A stretch of DNA of 5,205 bases from Actinobacillus sp. (GCA_020026115.1 JAHHQY010000050.1:1-5205); one strand, 5' to 3'. Shown: positions 1-5,205, numbered from the stretch's first letter. Numbers and translations are program-made. Notes: generated from the letters alone by a model not told the origin.

Positions 1-1509
1 GTAAATGTTGAAAATCACGCCTTGCACGAAAATTTTATGTTCGTACATCGCAATTAAAGCCCCTAGACTAAATGGTGAGATTTTTTGCAATAAAATTGAG
101 TTCGTCGGTTTATTCCCTTGGAAAATTTTAAATGGAATAATTTCTTTCACGTCCTCTAAATTTTTACCCGCTTTTTCAAATTCCGCACGAACTTCCGCTT
201 CGGTTTTACCAAAGGCTAAAGCTTCTGTTTGCGCGAAGAAATTCGATAATAATTTTTGATGATGATCCGCTAAGGCATTATGTGTTTGAGCTGGCGCAAT
301 AAAATCCGCAGGAATCAATTTCGTTCCTTGATGAATCAATTGGTAAAAAGCGTGTTGACCGTTGGTACCTGGTTCGCCCCAAATAATTGGCCCAGTTTGG
401 TAATTCACCACCTGACCGTCACGTCCTACATATTTACCGTTGGATTCCATATTACCTTGTTGGAAATAGGCCGCAAAACGATGCATATATTGATCATATG
501 GCAAAATCGCTTCTGTTTCTGCACCAAGGAAATTGCAGTTCCAAATACCGATTAAAGCTAAGGTTGCAGGAAGATTTTCTGCTAAAGGCGCGTTGCGGAA
601 ATGTTTATCCATTTCATGCGCGCCGTTTAAAAGCTGGGTAAAGTTTTCAAATCCAATAGACAGGGCAATGGATAATCCAATCGCTGACCATAAAGAATAA
701 CGGCCACCAACCCAATCCCAAAATTCAAACATATTGTCTGTGTTAATACCGAACTCAGCGACGGCTTTTTCATTGGTTGAAAGTGCAACAAAATGTTTTG
801 CGACAGCTTTTTCATCTTTTGCTTCTTTTAAGAACCATGCGCGCGCACTATGCGCATTTGTCATGGTTTCTTGAGTGGTAAAGGTTTTCGATGCAATTAA
901 GAAAAGCGTTGTTTCTGGATGACATTTTTTCAAGGTTTCCGCAATATGCGTGCCGTCAACATTAGACACAAAATGCATATTTAAATGATTTTTATATGGT
1001 CGTAATGCTTCCGTTACCATGTAAGGGCCTAAATCTGAGCCCCCAATGCCAATATTCACCACATCAGTAATGGCTTTGCCTGTGTAACCTTTCCATTCAC
1101 CTGAAATGACGCGTTGACAAAAAGCTTCCATTTTCGCTAAAACAGCATTCACTTCTGGCATCACATCTTTTCCATCAACCAATACAGGGGTATTTGCGCG
1201 GTTGCGTAAGGCCGTATGCAATACCGCCCGATTTTCGGTGCGATTAATTTTTTCACCGCTAAACATCGCTTCTGTTGCGCCTTTTACATCGCATTCTTGA
1301 GCTAACTGACGTAAAAGTTGTAAGGTTTCTGTGGTCAGTTTATTTTTAGAAAAGTCCACCAACATTTCTTGTTGGAACATTTGTGAAAACTGTTGAAAAC
1401 GATTTTCGTCTTGCTTAAATAAATCTTGAATGGTGACATTTTCAAGTGCTTTTTGATGTTTTTCTAAAGCAATCCAAGCTTGAGTTTGTGTAGGATTGAT
1501 GGATTTCAT
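1..1509 (-). CDS. pgi: Glucose-6-phosphate isomerase, 3' end cut by window edge
   Basis: Cytosolic enzyme interconverting glucose 6-phosphate and fructose 6-phosphate in glycolysis and gluconeogenesis. I translated this strand from the ATG at 1509 and found 503 codons without a stop, running off the left edge. Visible family motifs are the first SIS-domain phosphate loop NIGIGGSDLGP (residues 152-162), ASKTFTTQET (206-215), the PGI signature WDWVGGRYSLWSAIG (264-278) and WGEPGTNGQHAFYQLIHQGT (377-396). The catalytic Glu355 and His386 fall at the E. coli numbering. The catalytic lysine near residue 514 and the second PGI signature lie beyond the edge, so roughly 45-60 residues of a ~550-residue protein are missing. 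The start is supported by AGAGGAA (1515-1521), five bases upstream of the ATG. The gene begins 25 bases after the alr stop, so it is probably co-transcribed with alr and dnaB. Nothing in the visible part looks damaged. Confidence 0.97.
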   Translation of the reverse strand, partial: MKSINPTQTQAWIALEKHQKALENVTIQDLFKQDENRFQQFSQMFQQEMLVDFSKNKLTTETLQLLRQLAQECDVKGATEAMFSGEKINRTENRAVLHTALRNRANTPVLVDGKDVMPEVNAVLAKMEAFCQRVISGEWKGYTGKAITDVVNIGIGGSDLGPYMVTEALRPYKNHLNMHFVSNVDGTHIAETLKKCHPETTLFLIASKTFTTQETMTNAHSARAWFLKEAKDEKAVAKHFVALSTNEKAVAEFGINTDNMFEFWDWVGGRYSLWSAIGLSIALSIGFENFTQLLNGAHEMDKHFRNAPLAENLPATLALIGIWNCNFLGAETEAILPYDQYMHRFAAYFQQGNMESNGKYVGRDGQVVNYQTGPIIWGEPGTNGQHAFYQLIHQGTKLIPADFIAPAQTHNALADHHQKLLSNFFAQTEALAFGKTEAEVRAEFEKAGKNLEDVKEIIPFKIFQGNKPTNSILLQKISPFSLGALIAMYEHKIFVQGVIFNIY

Positions 1510-1534
1510 AGCTTTTCCTCTATTTCGTTAAATA

Positions 1535-2626
1535 TTAATCCACATATTCGGTTAAAACCCGTGGCGTTAATTTTGTCATTAATTCATAACTTAAGAAACC
1601 ACTCTTCTCGGCTATTTCTTCAATCGGTAAATGTTTGCCCCAAAGTTCAACTTCATCGCCGACGCTATCTTGGCTGTCAACACCCAGATCGACGGCTAAC
1701 ATATCCATAGAAACACGACCCACAACGGGAACTCGGCGACCATTTATAAAAACTGGTGTGCCTTGTGGCATATCTCGCGGATAACCGTCCCCATAACCTA
1801 TGGCCACAATACCAATTTTCGTGGCTTTTTCGCTAACCCAAGCACCGCCATAACCCACAGGTTCCCCTTTAGGTAAATCACGAATGGCAATTAAAGAAGA
1901 AATTAAGGTCATAACAGGGGTTAAATCTTGACGGCAAGTTGTATCATTATTCGGCGAAATACCATACATAATAATGCCAGGGCGAATCCATTCTAAATGA
2001 GAGTTAGGCCAAAAAAGAATACCACCAGAAGCGGCAATACTGCGTTCACCACGTCCTTTAACGGCCTTTAAAAAACGCTCTAATTGGATTTGACTGTAAT
2101 TAACTTGAACTTCATCTGCTCGGCTAAAATGACTTACAAAACCAATGTCTTTATCCACACTTTTGCACCCTTTCAAGGCTGTATAAAATTCATCAACTTG
2201 TTCTAAACTAACGCCTAAACGATGCATACCGGTGTCAATTTTTAGCCAGACTTTGACCTTACTGGAAAGATCGCAAGGTAAAGAAAAACGTTCTAAAGCA
2301 TGTAATTGTTCGTGGTTATGTACCACCGTTTGAATATTATTTACCGCTAAAATAGGTAAATCTTTCTCATCGAAAAAACCTTCTAAAAGTAAAATTGGTT
2401 TTGTAATGCCATGAGAGCGTAATTTTAACGCTTCCGCTAAGCGAGCAACACCGAAACAATCTACATCCTCTTCAATCACAGAAGAAACAAACTCAACGCC
2501 ATGCCCATAAGCATTGGCTTTCACTACGGCTATGACTTTACTTTGTGGGGCTTTTTGTTTTATACACTGTAAATTATGTTTTAAAGCACTGGAACTTATG
2601 CGAGTTGTGGCGGGGGTTACATGCAT
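1535..2626 (-). CDS. alr: Alanine racemase (biosynthetic, PLP-dependent)
   Basis: Converts L-alanine to D-alanine in the cytosol for peptidoglycan synthesis; a fold-type III PLP enzyme that works as a dimer. The protein is 363 residues, close to E. coli Alr (359). Residues 34-43, VVKANAYGHG, are the PLP attachment signature with the Schiff-base lysine at K36. K129 and Arg136 sit in LKIDTGMHRLG and match the carbamylated lysine and the arginine known from Geobacillus Alr. Arg215 in WIRPGIIMYG should contact the PLP ring nitrogen. Tyr259 in PVGYGGAW is the second catalytic base, donated across the dimer. The N-terminal part is the TIM barrel (about 5-235) and the rest is the C-terminal beta domain ending in EYVD. 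The frame is open up to a GTG at 2641, but GAGGT (2633-2637) lies six bases before the ATG at 2626, and homologues begin at this Met-x-Val-x-Pro-Ala-Thr, so I start there. The gene lies between dnaB and pgi. Confidence 0.97.
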   Translation of the reverse strand: MHVTPATTRISSSALKHNLQCIKQKAPQSKVIAVVKANAYGHGVEFVSSVIEEDVDCFGVARLAEALKLRSHGITKPILLLEGFFDEKDLPILAVNNIQTVVHNHEQLHALERFSLPCDLSSKVKVWLKIDTGMHRLGVSLEQVDEFYTALKGCKSVDKDIGFVSHFSRADEVQVNYSQIQLERFLKAVKGRGERSIAASGGILFWPNSHLEWIRPGIIMYGISPNNDTTCRQDLTPVMTLISSLIAIRDLPKGEPVGYGGAWVSEKATKIGIVAIGYGDGYPRDMPQGTPVFINGRRVPVVGRVSMDMLAVDLGVDSQDSVGDEVELWGKHLPIEEIAEKSGFLSYELMTKLTPRVLTEYVD

Positions 2627-2664
2627 TTTTGTACCTCGCACCGAATTTTTGTTTTTTTCTCCAT
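2617..2664 (-). CDS. Possible 15-codon leader peptide overlapping the alr start
   Basis: The minus strand reads an ATG at 2664, then 14 further codons (product MEKKTKIRCEVQKCM) and a TAA at 2617-2619. A good Shine-Dalgarno sequence, AAGGAT (2671-2676), sits six bases before this ATG. The frame is not that of alr. It covers the alr ribosome-binding site and its stop lies just inside alr, giving a ten-base overlap, an arrangement compatible with translational coupling. The peptide is lysine-rich and has no run of alanine codons that would suggest attenuation by alanine supply. It may be a chance open frame in AT-rich DNA, since no family is recognisable in 15 residues. What I see is the frame and its ribosome-binding site; translation is inference. 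Confidence 0.3.
   Translation of the reverse strand: MEKKTKIRCEVQKCM
2633..2637 (-). promoter_or_regulatory. Ribosome-binding site that fixes the alr start
   Basis: GAGGT on the minus strand with a six-base gap to the ATG at 2626. It lies downstream of the in-frame GTG at 2639-2641, so that GTG cannot use it; this decides for the shorter alr product. The site also lies inside the 15-codon leader frame (2617-2664), so ribosomes translating that frame would pass over it. Confidence 0.7.
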
Positions 2665-2715
2665 TTTATTATCCTTATATTCCTTATTTTTATCTTTTTA
2701 TCGTTTTATTGGCGC

Positions 2716-4131
2716 TTAATAATGAGATTCAATATAAGTCGGTTTTGGCGCGTAATTATCAAAATGCGAATATTGACCTAAAAACGTTAATTTCACATTC
2801 CCAATTGGGCCGTTACGTTGTTTACCAATAATAATTTCGGCGATGCCTTTGTTTTCATCGGTTGGGTTGTACACTTCATCACGATAAATAAACATAATTA
2901 AATCCGCATCTTGCTCAATTGCCCCAGATTCACGTAAATCCGAGTTACGCGGGCGTTTGTCTTCACGATTTTCTAAAGTACGGTTTAACTGCGATAACGC
3001 CACCACGGGTACTTGCAATTCTTTGGCTAAGGCTTTTAATGAACGGGAAATTTCTGCAATTTCTAAGGTACGATTTTCGGAAAAACCGGGGACGCGCATC
3101 AATTGCAAATAGTCCACCATAATCATACTTAAACCGTCATTTTCTCGATACACACGACGGGCACGGGAACGCAATTCCGTTGGGGTTAAACCTGAAGAAT
3201 CATCAATATATAAATTAGGTTTATTATCTAAAAGACCTAAGGTTTGAGCGATTTTACCAAACTCTTCTTCTTGTAAATTCCCGGTTCGAATTTTTGTTTG
3301 GTCAACTCGCGATAAAGAAGCGAGCATACGCATTAAAATTTGATCCGCGGGCATTTCTAAACTAAAGACTAAAACGGGTTTATCTTGGGCTAGAGCGACA
3401 TTTTCACATAAATTCATGGCAAAGGTCGTTTTCCCCATAGAAGGACGGGCGGCAATAATAATTAAATCGGAAGGCTGTAAACCTGAGGTTTTCGCATCTA
3501 AATCCACAAACCCTGTGCTAATTCCTGTTACGCCTGAATGATTTTTGTGTTTAAACAAATGCTCAATGCGATCAATGGTTTTTCTTAACATCGGTTTTAA
3601 CGGTTGCGGGCCTTCATCGGACGTCGTGCGTTTTTCTGAAATTTCAAACACTTTGCGTTCGGCGTCATCTAAAATATCTTTTACCGCTTCCCCATTTGGC
3701 GAATAACATTTTTCCGCGATGCTATGGCTTGCGGCTAATAATTCACGCAAAATCGCATGGTCGCGTACAATTTCCGCATAAGCCTTAACATTGGGTAAAC
3801 GTGGCGTGTTGTTGGCAATTTCTGCTAAATAAGCAAATCCACCCACTTGTTCTTGCAGATTTTTATTTTTTAACGCTTCATCTAAGGTAAGAATATCCAC
3901 CGCTTTATGGGCAGAAAATAAATTCGCCATTTCTTGGAAAATTAATCGGTGCGAGTGGGTAAAAAAATCTTTCGTTACCACATGTTCTGACACCACGTCC
4001 CAGTTTAGATTATTTTGTAAGATACTCCCTAATACCGCTTGTTCTGCCTCGTTAGAATGTGGGGCAACATTATCCACTGCGGGTAAATGAGTAATCTTTT
4101 TATTACGATTAAATTGGGGCTTGGTGCTCAC
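2716..4131 (-). CDS. dnaB: Replicative DNA helicase DnaB
   Basis: Hexameric 5'-3' helicase that unwinds DNA at the replication fork using ATP and interacts with DnaC-type loader, primase and the polymerase clamp-loader tau subunit. The protein is 471 residues, the same length as E. coli DnaB. The N-terminal DnaB domain spans about 24-125 (APHSNEAEQAVLGSIL at its start, then VGGFAYLAEI). A linker helix follows, and the RecA-like ATPase domain runs from about 200 to the end. Walker A is ARPSMGKTT (228-236, K234), the putative catalytic Glu259 is in FSLEMP, Walker B is IMVDYLQLM ending at D340-YLQLM, and the arginine finger is R439 in GKQRNGP. The start is a GTG at 4129-4131 with AAGGAT (4137-4142) five bases upstream; an in-frame TAA just above leaves no other start. 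No intein or insertion is present. alr follows after 89 bases. Confidence 0.98.
   Translation of the reverse strand: MSTKPQFNRNKKITHLPAVDNVAPHSNEAEQAVLGSILQNNLNWDVVSEHVVTKDFFTHSHRLIFQEMANLFSAHKAVDILTLDEALKNKNLQEQVGGFAYLAEIANNTPRLPNVKAYAEIVRDHAILRELLAASHSIAEKCYSPNGEAVKDILDDAERKVFEISEKRTTSDEGPQPLKPMLRKTIDRIEHLFKHKNHSGVTGISTGFVDLDAKTSGLQPSDLIIIAARPSMGKTTFAMNLCENVALAQDKPVLVFSLEMPADQILMRMLASLSRVDQTKIRTGNLQEEEFGKIAQTLGLLDNKPNLYIDDSSGLTPTELRSRARRVYRENDGLSMIMVDYLQLMRVPGFSENRTLEIAEISRSLKALAKELQVPVVALSQLNRTLENREDKRPRNSDLRESGAIEQDADLIMFIYRDEVYNPTDENKGIAEIIIGKQRNGPIGNVKLTFLGQYSHFDNYAPKPTYIESHY
4034..4042 (-). other. Actinobacillus-type DNA uptake signal core
   Basis: ACAAGCGGT on the minus strand, an exact match to the nine-base uptake core known from the Actinobacillus pleuropneumoniae group of Pasteurellaceae. 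It lies in the dnaB codons for Glu-Gln-Ala-Val (residues 30-33), a conserved stretch, so amino-acid constraint could produce it by chance. Only one copy was found, and no AAGTGCGGT core was seen on either strand. Confidence 0.35.
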
Positions 4132-4136
4132 TATTT

Positions 4137-4142
4137 ATCCTT
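4137..4142 (-). promoter_or_regulatory. Ribosome-binding site supporting the dnaB GTG start
   Basis: AAGGAT on the minus strand, five bases upstream of the GTG at 4129-4131. An in-frame TAA (4135-4137) overlaps it by one base, so translation cannot begin further upstream in this frame. Confidence 0.75.
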
Positions 4143-4167
4143 AAACACTTCAAAAAAATAGGCGCTT

Positions 4168-4196
4168 ATCATAGCGTACTTTATGGGACTTTTTAA
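4168..4196 (-). promoter_or_regulatory. Candidate sigma-70 promoter for dnaB-alr-pgi
   Basis: On the minus strand a -35 box TTAAAA (4191-4196, four of six consensus bases) is separated by 17 bases from a -10 box TATGAT (4168-4173, five of six). The -10 box ends 36 bases before the dnaB GTG, which leaves a short leader containing the ribosome-binding site. It lies downstream of the pilin terminator, as expected for the start of a new unit. Identified by eye only. Confidence 0.5.
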
Positions 4197-4203
4197 GCCC
4201 CAT
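4183..4203. repeat. 21-bp palindrome overlapping the dnaB -35 region
   Basis: Arms ATGGGACTT (4183-4191) and AAGCCCCAT (4195-4203) pair at eight of nine positions around a three-base centre; the exception is a G-U pair on the minus-strand transcript. No T-run follows on the minus strand, so it is not a convincing terminator for the pilins. It covers the candidate -35 box and could be an operator. Confidence 0.35.
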
Positions 4204-4231
4204 TTAAAAGTAAAAAATAAATCCCTCTCGT

Positions 4232-4282
4232 AAAAAAGCAAAACTCGCATCGAAAGCTTATTTTCGGTGCGAGTTTTTTTTT
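4232..4282 (-). terminator. Rho-independent terminator after the pilin genes
   Basis: Sixteen-base arms at 4240-4255 and 4262-4277 enclose a six-base loop. On the minus-strand transcript they pair except for one C-A mismatch, and are followed by TTTTGCTTTTTT. The hairpin begins about eight bases after the pilin stop at 4286. Read on the plus strand the single imperfection is a G-U pair and a run of nine T follows (4274-4282), so it may work in both directions, although no plus-strand gene lies nearby. Confidence 0.85.
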
Positions 4283-4285
4283 GCT

Positions 4286-4774
4286 TTATTTTTTACCGGT
4301 CAAATAATGCCATTTATCTTCAAGCCATTGAAGAAATTTTTTCCCATGACATTTTGTTCTTTCCCAAAAAGGTAATTTTTCACATTGTTTCGAAATAATT
4401 TCCTTCGCTTCGTCGTCTGTTACATCTAAAGGCGGTAGTGCATCATCAATATCTTCGATATCTTCTGGTGTATTGACTATCTCTTCATCACCTTTATCTT
4501 TTTCACTTTCCACCGTTTCGCCCGAATTAAGCCCTTCTTCTGTTTCAACCGTAGGACTATCTTGCTCTTCATCACCTTTACTTTCTTTAGGATCTAAAGC
4601 TAAAATCGTTTCGTTTAATTCTGCATATTTTGTTTTGAGGGTTTCAATTAAGGTTTCGTGATAAGAAAAAATAATAAAACTCGTCATCAAAATGGCGATT
4701 AAACCGTATTCAAGAGCTGTTACGCCCTTTGTTTGACAAGTAAATTTACGTAAAAAATTACATTTTTTATTCAT
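4286..4774 (-). CDS. Extended Flp-like (class IVb) prepilin, complete copy
   Basis: Probable secreted pilin or minor pilin, processed by a prepilin peptidase at the inner membrane. The product is 162 residues. The leader, with basic residues, ends at Gly17, and the mature protein begins VTALEYGLIA, with Glu at +5 and Tyr at +6 as in the Flp family; cleavage after Gly17 is predicted. One hydrophobic helix spans about 18-38, followed by an amphipathic segment to about 60. Flp pilins usually stop near here. This one adds an acidic linker (about 61-125) and a C-terminal module LPPLDVTD...KQC...C...KFLQW with Cys131 and Cys142, which could form a disulfide in the periplasm. A longer frame opens at 4804, but AGAGGT (4781-4786) six bases before the ATG at 4774 favours this start. 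It lies 102 bases after its paralogue and is followed by a terminator. It could equally be a minor pilin of a Tad system; no assembly genes are visible. Confidence 0.75.
   Translation of the reverse strand: MNKKCNFLRKFTCQTKGVTALEYGLIAILMTSFIIFSYHETLIETLKTKYAELNETILALDPKESKGDEEQDSPTVETEEGLNSGETVESEKDKGDEEIVNTPEDIEDIDDALPPLDVTDDEAKEIISKQCEKLPFWERTKCHGKKFLQWLEDKWHYLTGKK
4481..4580. repeat. 16-bp direct repeat inside the acidic linker of the complete pilin gene
   Basis: CTCTTCATCACCTTTA occurs at 4481-4496 and again at 4565-4580, 84 bases apart (28 codons, in frame). Each copy encodes the KGDEE motif. Recombination or slippage between them would shorten the linker by 28 residues without breaking the frame. 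Confidence 0.85.
4566..4713. repeat. Direct repeat copy A (N-terminal halves of the pilin pair)
   Basis: This 148-bp block matches 5058-5205 at a constant offset of 492 bases with four mismatches. It covers the codons from the processing motif to the start of the acidic linker. The match may continue past the right edge of the window. Confidence 0.95.
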
Positions 4775-4780
4775 AACCTC

Positions 4781-4786
4781 ACCTCT
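4781..4786 (-). promoter_or_regulatory. Ribosome-binding site for the complete prepilin gene
   Basis: AGAGGT with a six-base gap to the ATG at 4774. The in-frame ATG at 4804 has AAGGA only about three bases upstream, a poorer spacing, so the 162-residue product with a 17-residue leader is preferred over a 172-residue product with a 27-residue leader. Flp leaders of the longer size also exist, so the choice is not certain. Confidence 0.55.
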
Positions 4787-4843
4787 CTTGTTTAAAAGGG
4801 ACATTATTCCTTCTTGCTTGCGAAAAAAGATACCTTACTCTTT

Positions 4844-4852
4844 GTTATACCA
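4844..4852 (-). promoter_or_regulatory. Weak candidate extended -10 promoter between the two pilin genes
   Basis: TGGTATAAC on the minus strand combines a TGN extension with a -10 box matching five of six bases, 69 bases before the ATG at 4774. No acceptable -35 box lies 16-18 bases upstream. It could give the second pilin gene its own transcript; otherwise that gene is read from a promoter beyond the right edge. Confidence 0.25.
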
Positions 4853-4876
4853 TTTACGCTAATAAACGAATTTTCC

Positions 4877-5205
4877 TTACTTTGTCTTTTCAAGTTCTTG
4901 TGCGTTCTTTGCTTTAGTCCATTCCATGAATTTTTCTGTACGACACGCCTTTTGGGCTTCTTTATTATTTCCCCATAATTTTTTACATTGTTTAGCAATA
5001 ATCTCAACCGCTTTTTCATCCGTGACATCTAAAGGCGGTAGCCCATCATCAATATCTTCTTCATCACCTTTATTTTCTTTAGGTTCTAAAGCTAAAATCG
5101 TTTCGTTTAATTCTGCATATTTTGTTTTAAGGGTTTCAATTAAGGTTTCTTGATAAGAAAAAATAATAAAACTCGTCATCAAAATGGCGATTAAACCGTA
5201 TTCAA
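4877..5205 (-). CDS. Extended Flp-like prepilin, upstream paralogue, 5' end cut by window edge
   Basis: Paralogue of the gene at 4286-4774. It enters from the right edge inside the processing motif: the first full codons read EYGLIAILMTSF, so the leader and the first four mature residues are outside. There are 108 visible residues; the mature protein would be about 112 residues if it matches its neighbour. The helix and the following amphipathic part are nearly identical to the other copy (to ETILALEPKENKGDEE). The acidic linker is much shorter, with KGDEE joined directly to DIDDGLPPLDVTD. The C-terminal module keeps the two cysteines (KQC, then 13 residues, then C) and KFMEW, but most other residues there differ, and the tail is lysine-rich. 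The shared helix and diverged tail suggest two subunits that assemble through the same core but expose different surfaces. No terminator is evident in the 102-base gap before the next copy, so co-transcription is likely. Confidence 0.72.
   Translation of the reverse strand, partial: EYGLIAILMTSFIIFSYQETLIETLKTKYAELNETILALEPKENKGDEEDIDDGLPPLDVTDEKAVEIIAKQCKKLWGNNKEAQKACRTEKFMEWTKAKNAQELEKTK
5058..5205. repeat. Direct repeat copy B (N-terminal halves of the pilin pair)
   Basis: Partner of 4566-4713, truncated only by the window end. A second matching block, 5025-5059 against 4422-4456 (two mismatches in 35 bases, offset 603), covers LPPLDVTD and the end of the linker. The two offsets differ by 111 bases, which is the 37-codon length difference between the linkers. 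Confidence 0.95.

Noticed and set aside
5..641. Plus-strand open frames at 5-259, 280-555 and 387-641
   Set aside because: They lie antisense to an intact, motif-rich pgi frame, have no recognisable product and overlap one another.
627..815. Minus-strand open frame of 62 codons
   Set aside because: Out-of-frame shadow inside pgi on the same strand.
1480..1710. Plus-strand frame across the pgi-alr junction
   Set aside because: Antisense to both genes, with no domain or family resemblance.
2627..2641. GTG at 2641 as the alr start
   Set aside because: The ribosome-binding site lies downstream of it and homologues begin at the ATG at 2626.
2514..2831. Hydrophobic plus-strand frames at 2514-2831 and 2545-2781, resembling a small membrane protein
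   Set aside because: Antisense to the 5' end of alr and the 3' end of dnaB. The hydrophobic stretch comes from T-rich reverse complement of an A-rich gap, which naturally yields Phe, Tyr and Leu.
2919..3122. Plus-strand frame within dnaB
   Set aside because: Antisense to conserved helicase motifs, with no independent support.
4274..4282. Run of nine T as a phase-variation tract
   Set aside because: It lies in the terminator region after the pilin stop, so length changes would not affect any reading frame.
4821..4850. Possible hairpin between the two pilin genes
   Set aside because: Only a five-pair, all-A/T-like stem (AAAGA/TCTTT) with a loose loop, too weak to call a terminator.
4804..5028. 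Lysine/arginine-rich minus-strand frame of 74 codons
   Set aside because: Out-of-frame shadow of the upstream pilin's tail. The pilin frame is supported by its paralogue; this one is not.
4473..5153. Two serine-rich plus-strand frames (4473-4661 and 4926-5153) that share an identical end
   Set aside because: At first this looked like a duplicated small gene, but both are the reverse complement of the duplicated pilin core and acidic linker. Asp/Glu codons (GAT, GAA, GAG) read backwards in this frame give Ser and Leu, and the shared end is explained by the repeat.

Overview
The window looks like an AT-rich gammaproteobacterial chromosome, most likely a member of the Pasteurellaceae. The evidence is the close resemblance of the DnaB, Alr and Pgi proteins to Haemophilus/Actinobacillus-type sequences and the gene order dnaB-alr-pgi, which I recall from Haemophilus influenzae and which differs from E. 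coli, where pgi lies elsewhere. A single exact copy of the Actinobacillus-type DNA-uptake core (ACAAGCGGT) lies inside dnaB and no Haemophilus-type core was seen. That hints at the Actinobacillus side of the family but does not prove it. Every gene is on the minus strand, so transcription runs from the right end to the left end.

Layout in transcription order. (1) 5205-4286: two tandem genes for extended Flp-like (class IVb) prepilins. The upstream one is cut by the window edge. The second is complete and is followed directly by a rho-independent terminator (about 4232-4282). Both carry the Flp processing motif or its visible part, one hydrophobic helix, an acidic linker and a small C-terminal module with two cysteines. 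(2) 4285-4132: intergenic stretch with the terminator, a candidate sigma-70 promoter for dnaB and a palindrome overlapping its -35 box. (3) 4131-2716: dnaB, replicative helicase, GTG start. (4) 2715-2627: short AT-rich gap holding a well-placed ribosome-binding site and a 15-codon open frame whose end overlaps the alr start. (5) 2626-1535: alr, alanine racemase. (6) 1509-1: pgi, glucose-6-phosphate isomerase, whose last ~45-60 codons lie beyond the left edge.

dnaB, alr and pgi are closely spaced (89 and 25 bases) with no visible terminator between them, so they probably form one housekeeping transcription unit for replication, cell-wall D-alanine supply and central sugar metabolism. The pilin pair is a separate unit. 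No Tad assembly genes (tadV, rcp, tadA-G) are visible, so the pilins are either orphans or the end of a locus lying to the right.

The part most worth a second look is the pilin pair. It is a recent tandem duplication: the N-terminal halves are almost identical at DNA level, while the C-terminal cysteine modules have diverged. An acidic linker differs by exactly 37 codons, and inside the longer copy it contains an in-frame 16-bp direct repeat.
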